Origin: Phoronis australis
Taxonomy: Eukaryota > Phoronida > Phoronidae
Reading direction: 5' to 3'
Length of the DNA stretch: 60,000 nt
Assembly: GCA_002633005.1 (NCBI GenBank)
Contig: NMRA01000141.1
Span: 554,326-614,325 of the forward strand
Shown: in pieces, positions 56,301 to 60,000 of the stretch
Layout: each line of letters begins with the position of its first letter
Numbering within the stretch: position 1 is the stretch's first letter
Translations under genes and position numbers: made by a program
The notes under the pieces: model-generated
The model's database searches: none
The model's input: only the letters and a program-made list of their open reading frames with translations
What the model was told of the DNA's origin: nothing

Positions 56301-57451
56301 GTTCAAACACAGTTAACAAATTGACGTACCTTCTACCTTTTCTTTGATAAACTTTTTAGACCTGAGTTCCGGCTTACTACTACATCCAGTGGGTGAATAA
56401 TAACTAAAGTCTGTTCGAAGCACAGCCTCCTCTGATTCGCCACTTTTACCACGATCGGTTCGTGCGTTGTTGTTTGTGTTTTTTTCCTCAGGAGACAAAT
56501 GTCTAAATCGGGATGATCTCGGTGCGTGGACCACTATGACCTCTTCTTGAGCTGGGCTTTTACCACCGACATGCTTCGTTGGCGTTTTTGCTTTACTGCC
56601 ACGACTGTTTTTGAGGACATCGCCTTTGGTATGTTTAGATTGTGTCGAACGGGATGAATTAGCAGAATCCACAGAATCACGCCTCTCACGTGTGGTGCAA
56701 GATGCAAATTTCTTGGTGAGGTTCTGAGGTTCAAAAGACGATTTTCTGAAAAAAAACGGGTATTACCAGGTTCATTCAGGAACTGTTGTAACCTGTTTTA
56801 AGGTCAAATTGTCTAGATTTAAAAGTAATATGCTTTTGAGGAGAACAAAGGCTGAAACTGTAAAAATGGGCATTCACAGGGAATGACAAATCACAAGCAT
56901 TCGCAATTACTGCAATGACGAAGTACAGTAAGGAACGTATATCAACAAAAACACTTCATCGATTGATTATAGGGTTTTCTCACATGAAATCCTGAACAAA
57001 CTTACTTGGCAAATACCAGCCTCAACATGATGGCATGACTTTAAAATATTAATTTACAATCTGTGCACCTCACTCTGAAAGTTTCATAACAATCCATAAA
57101 CAAGTAACAATTCATCGAGTTTTAGTGATTGCACCCCAAATTTTATTTGCTGCTGAGAAGACGATGTCGAACACTTAACAAGAAGTAAATTGTAAACCTT
57201 TACCACCACAGTACAGTTTCTGAAATTGCACAGGTTTGCACCCTCCATCAACTTTTACAATCAGTGCAGTCAGTAAAACAACACCAGGTGAGTTTACATT
57301 TACACACTTAGTACCTTTTTCCCTTCTCTTGTGTTGCAGGCTGAACAACAGGAAGTGCTGGTGAGATCTGCTTTGTTAGGTTTTCTTGAACCTCCTGATG
57401 CTGTCGGAGCAGGGACATCCGCCTTTCCATCCGTTCGAGGCGACATTTTAA
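50222..57451 (-). CDS. MSL1: MSL1 dosage-compensation/H4K16 acetylation scaffold (partial)
   Basis: MSL1 is the scaffold of the MSL complex: its coiled coil binds MSL2 and its C-terminal PEHE region recruits MOF (KAT8) and MSL3 to acetylate H4K16. Supported exons: 57451-57315 (coiled coil), 56745-56330, 55395-55242, 54551-54448, 52999-52927. All joins keep frame. Signature pieces are CRLERMERRMSLLRQHQE, then GTENLEDEIFLKRHLKPE, RRKRWDMQRLREQR and QIPVTAFGYPIPS, in the same order as human MSL1. The acidic N-terminus and the start of the coiled coil must lie to the right of 57451 and were not recognised. The last exon (50302-50222) is only a guess, with at least one exon missing before it. Confidence 0.9.
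51153..51469. repeat. 315-bp direct duplication at a gap, copy 1
   Basis: Repeated at 51471-51784 with one 3-nt difference. The copies meet at the N at 51470: unmerged contig overlap, inside the MSL1 gene region. Confidence 0.92.
51470..51470. other. Assembly gap (single N)
   Basis: Between the two copies of the 315-bp duplication. Confidence 0.95.
51471..51784. repeat. 315-bp direct duplication at a gap, copy 2
   Basis: Partner of 51153-51469. Non-coding. Confidence 0.92.
52927..52999 (-). CDS. MSL1: MSL1 exon: VTAFGYPIP motif of PEHE domain
   Basis: 73 nt encoding AQFIEVNEQIPVTAFGYPIP then SIDN. Human MSL1 has PVVAFGRPLPKL here. Acceptor TTTTTTTCAG, donor TTG|GTAAGG, phase 1 to 2. Confidence 0.88.
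53815..53878 (+). repeat. Hairpin family copy IV (degenerate)
   Basis: TTTTGAGAAAAACTT, then TTCTCCACTGAACAATGGGC, then CAAACTGATTCCCAAAA. The loop is recognisable and the arms are weakened. It lies in an MSL1 intron. Confidence 0.65.
54448..54551 (-). CDS. MSL1: MSL1 exon: PEHE helix continuation
   Basis: 104 nt encoding AYEKLQQGRYASKLKKQIKE then EDREPETFVPKLED. Acceptor TCTTTTCAG, donor G|GTTTGT, phase 2 to 1. Confidence 0.9.
55242..55395 (-). CDS. MSL1: MSL1 exon: PEHE core
   Basis: 154 nt encoding VPTWKVVTYTNCYQLEGTEN, LEDEIFLKRHLKPEKEEVRR and KRWDMQRLREQR. This is the MOF-binding PEHE core and the strongest evidence for the gene's identity. Phase 1 to 2. Confidence 0.96.
56330..56745 (-). 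CDS. MSL1: MSL1 exon: basic/Ser-rich linker
   Basis: 416 nt encoding a low-complexity, Lys/Ser/Thr-rich region (KSSFEPQNLTKKF through KSKKFIKEKVE-like end). LRTDFSYYSPTG probably corresponds to the LSTTEMYLCRW segment of vertebrate MSL1. Acceptor TTTTTTTTCAG, donor GAAG|GTACGT, phase 2 to 1. Confidence 0.88.
57315..57451 (-). CDS. MSL1: MSL1 exon: coiled coil (MSL2-binding)
   Basis: 137 nt encoding LKCRLERMERRMSLLRQHQE then VQENLTKQ. It matches the ARIERMERRMQLV heptads of human MSL1. Acceptor TTGTTGCAG, donor AAAAG|GTACTA, phase 0 to 2. Confidence 0.9.
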
Positions 57452-60000
57452 CTGCAACAAATACACAAATTCTGAACCTGGAGTCATAAATTCTAAATGT
57501 CAAACAACTGACTACAACAGGATGAATAAAGCATTGTCTAGTTGACATCAAGAGAACATGATTTCATTAACATCCACTACAAATGGATTTTTCTTGAAGA
57601 TTTTGTATTTGCAAACAAGGCCTACTTTATCAAACTGGTCTTGGCATAGCCACATTACTGTGCAAGCCAAAAGAAACAGACAAAATACCAGCTTCGCATC
57701 ACGATGGACAATTCCGTTTCTGATTTTTTTTCCGGTTCGTTCCACCTGTAAATGATGGCTAATTACAAGTCATGATGCGTCATACAGGCTGTAATTGTTT
57801 CTTACAGTTTTACGATGCTGCAACAATACTCCATTATGAAGAGTAACCACAGTACATCAGCAACTTGATTTTCACAAAAAGTCATAAAGATTTCACTATA
57901 CCTTCCAAGGTTTTCATATTTTTTCGATAGCACTTAACAGATATTGTCTACGGTTATGTATGTCCTTATCGACAGGTCTGTATTAAGTCAAATATTTATA
58001 AAACTCAGTAAAAATATCCTGGAAGTCAAAGACCTGTAAAATTTGATTTTTGACTTTTTGTAATCTGCCATTAATTCAGTCACGTGACTATGTCTTTCTC
58101 GCAAAAAGTAAGGTACATTGATAGCGAAACAATAGTACAAACAGTGTGACCAAATTCCATTCAACATTAATGTTCAAGATAATATTTCAAGAACACTTTA
58201 AGTTTTCCACGTAATTCCTTCATTTTATATCCCAATTTTTAAGTTTTTCATGAAAATAAAAAATAAAAGTTCTATCTTACGATAACCTGTAATACAAAAG
58301 AGGATCATTTAAAAGCATTTTGCTCAACAGTGTGTAAAGCGACCTGAAAGTTTCATATGAATCTTATCAGCCCCTTCTGAGACATGATGCTGTGAAGTTA
58401 AGCCAAATTTCACAATCATATTCTAGGGTCCTACATGACTTTAACCTTGCTATAAGATCGGCGTCCGTGTGCAACTCAGATTACAAAATCGCTATCACAA
58501 ACTAAACGGTAACCAATACACGTAAGGTTTTAACGTTTGTCCAAAGAGATGAAGACTGTTCCCATGAATCTGGTTGTGAAATTTGCAAGCATGACCACCT
58601 GACCCTAAACAATTCACCCAGTCTAGTAAAAGCCTTATCCAAGCCTGGCTTCTTTGAACTGGTGCCTCTTTGAACATGACAGTTGTCTCATTGGCTTTCA
58701 TAATTAAAATAGGGACAACGATGTCACACTACAACGAATTCAAGACACAATATAAGGAATATCAATGTAATTTTTCATATAGTCAATGTAGAATACAAGT
58801 ACATGTATCAGATTTAGTCCGATGCAACTTTCGATAGAAACAGTGACCCCCACATATAGTAGAGTGTCAATGGGTTACCTACTGGAACTAATATTACAAC
58901 TATATTGGTCATCTGCGTTGGTAGTGCGTTGCATGTCATATCACCAGGTTTGTTTACGGTTGATTAAGACTGGATTTATAAGAATAGTGACTCGGAGCTC
59001 ATCGCTTCATTAGCTATCGGGTGAATTAGCTGTCATTCCCCTCATGACGGACGGCCTACAATGGCAGTCAATTGCGCTAATGTTCAACCATCATAGCGTG
59101 GAATTCCGCTTGTGCTCAACCATCATGACACGGAATAACCGGTCACTTTCTCTGCTTTCTTTTTGTTTGTATTGTATTTCAAACGCAACACTGCATATTT
59201 TGTGAAGAGCAAAAACTTTTCAATTTCATTTTTGTTAATTCACAGAGACAACTACAGCTAACACAAAAAATTCCCCCCTTCTTGTCCAAAGAAAAGTACA
59301 AATTAAAATCAAAGTTATGATACAGCCGTTGGAGCGAAGAGACCTGTTAAATGAGATCTTTGATAAAATAGGTTACAGGTGAGCCACCAAACAGGTTCCC
59401 AGCCCTTGAATACCCTTCTATTAGGTAACACATTTGGCTTAAGTCTATCTACTCTAAAAGGAACAAGTGAAAAGGAGAACTTCACTGGGGTAAGACTAGA
59501 TTATGCAATAGTTACTACAGGGTCTCTCATAGGCCAGCAAATTGCTTGGTGAATATTACAATAAGCAGCTAGTGGAAATTAATTATTATATTTCATACAA
59601 ATCCCTCTCCCCTTCTCTTTTCTCTCCACCACAGATGGAGAACTACATACTCAGCTATCAGCCTCAAGTTAATGACTGCTGAGATGACAACTCATGTAAG
59701 GTGTGAAAATACAATAACAATATGACATACTAGCCACTAATTCATTCAATTGTTCTTGCCTTGATTGAGCTGTCAAGGCAATCATTAACTGGAGGCAGAC
59801 AGCTGACCTTGTAGCTCTCCATCTGCGGTGGCCTTTAATTTTACAAGTAACACCCAATGGACCTAATCACTTGTTTCTAAACACTGAAAATTGGGAATAT
59901 TCTAGGTTCATTTAATAATATTAAAATGATTAACAAAAATATTGTGAATGAATGGGTTTTTCACCGCTTCCTGGTAACGATGCGCCATGTAATTTTACTT
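57452..60000. other. No supported exon; expected location of MSL1 5' exons
   Basis: AT-rich sequence with no ORF I can tie to MSL1. A two-copy direct repeat (CAACCATCATAGCGTGGAAT-like) occurs near 59.08-59.14 kb. The MSL1 5' exons may be here unrecognised or beyond the window. Confidence 0.4.

Noticed and set aside
59669-59857. Minus-strand frame LQLMIALTAQSRQEQLNELV as the start of the MSL1 coiled coil
   Set aside because: It resembles LLLQLDLIEQQ only loosely, lacks a convincing donor in the right phase, and other frames are equally open.

Overview
This is a eukaryotic, animal window: split genes with GT-AG introns of about 0.3-4 kb, AT-rich non-coding DNA, and dense miniature transposons and satellite-like repeats. 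The gene content (integrin beta, WDR12, MSL1) plus the repeat style suggests a marine invertebrate such as an echinoderm, hemichordate, amphioxus or lophotrochozoan. I cannot name the species. Five single N characters (5051, 12558, 36540, 48344, 51470) mark assembly gaps. Near-identical duplicated sequence lies next to or near three of them, as expected of a polymorphic diploid assembly.

Layout. (1) About 0.2-16.8 kb, minus strand: an integrin beta subunit gene, from the signal peptide exon (16.8 kb) through the PSI, hybrid and beta-I domains to the first I-EGF module (0.2 kb). The rest of the stalk, the membrane span and the tail lie beyond the left edge. Exon 3 is present twice because a 1.5 kb block is duplicated on both sides of the gap at 12558. 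(2) About 17-29 kb: a gene-poor interval with a tandem-repeat element (18.8-20.0 kb), foldback MITEs and a decayed non-LTR retrotransposon (26.3-27.6 kb). (3) 29.1-32.5 kb, minus strand: a complete three-exon C2H2 zinc-finger gene, predicted 651 residues. (4) 32.8-34.3 kb: nested foldback and hAT-like MITEs. (5) 34.6-47.9 kb, plus strand: WDR12, a ribosome-biogenesis WD40 protein. Eleven exons were found; one small exon, expected between 34.66 and 38.45 kb, was not. That intron holds a 45-bp minisatellite of 19 identical units beside a gap. (6) About 50-57.5 kb, minus strand: MSL1, the scaffold of the male-specific-lethal histone acetyltransferase complex. Its coiled-coil exon and PEHE-domain exons are visible; the 5' end was not recognised and the 3' end is uncertain.

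The genes belong to unrelated pathways: cell adhesion, a putative DNA-binding factor, 60S ribosome assembly and H4K16 acetylation. The zinc-finger gene and WDR12 are divergent; WDR12 and MSL1 are convergent. The most unusual structure is a pair of related satellite-like elements, at 18.8-20.0 kb and inverted at 41.45-42.48 kb. Each is built of about 148-bp monomers, and every monomer carries a CTCF-like 14-mer (CCACTAG-type). The two arrays point toward each other across the zinc-finger gene and the 5' half of WDR12. A second notable item is a small hairpin family (about 60 bp) with a conserved loop, seen at four places.
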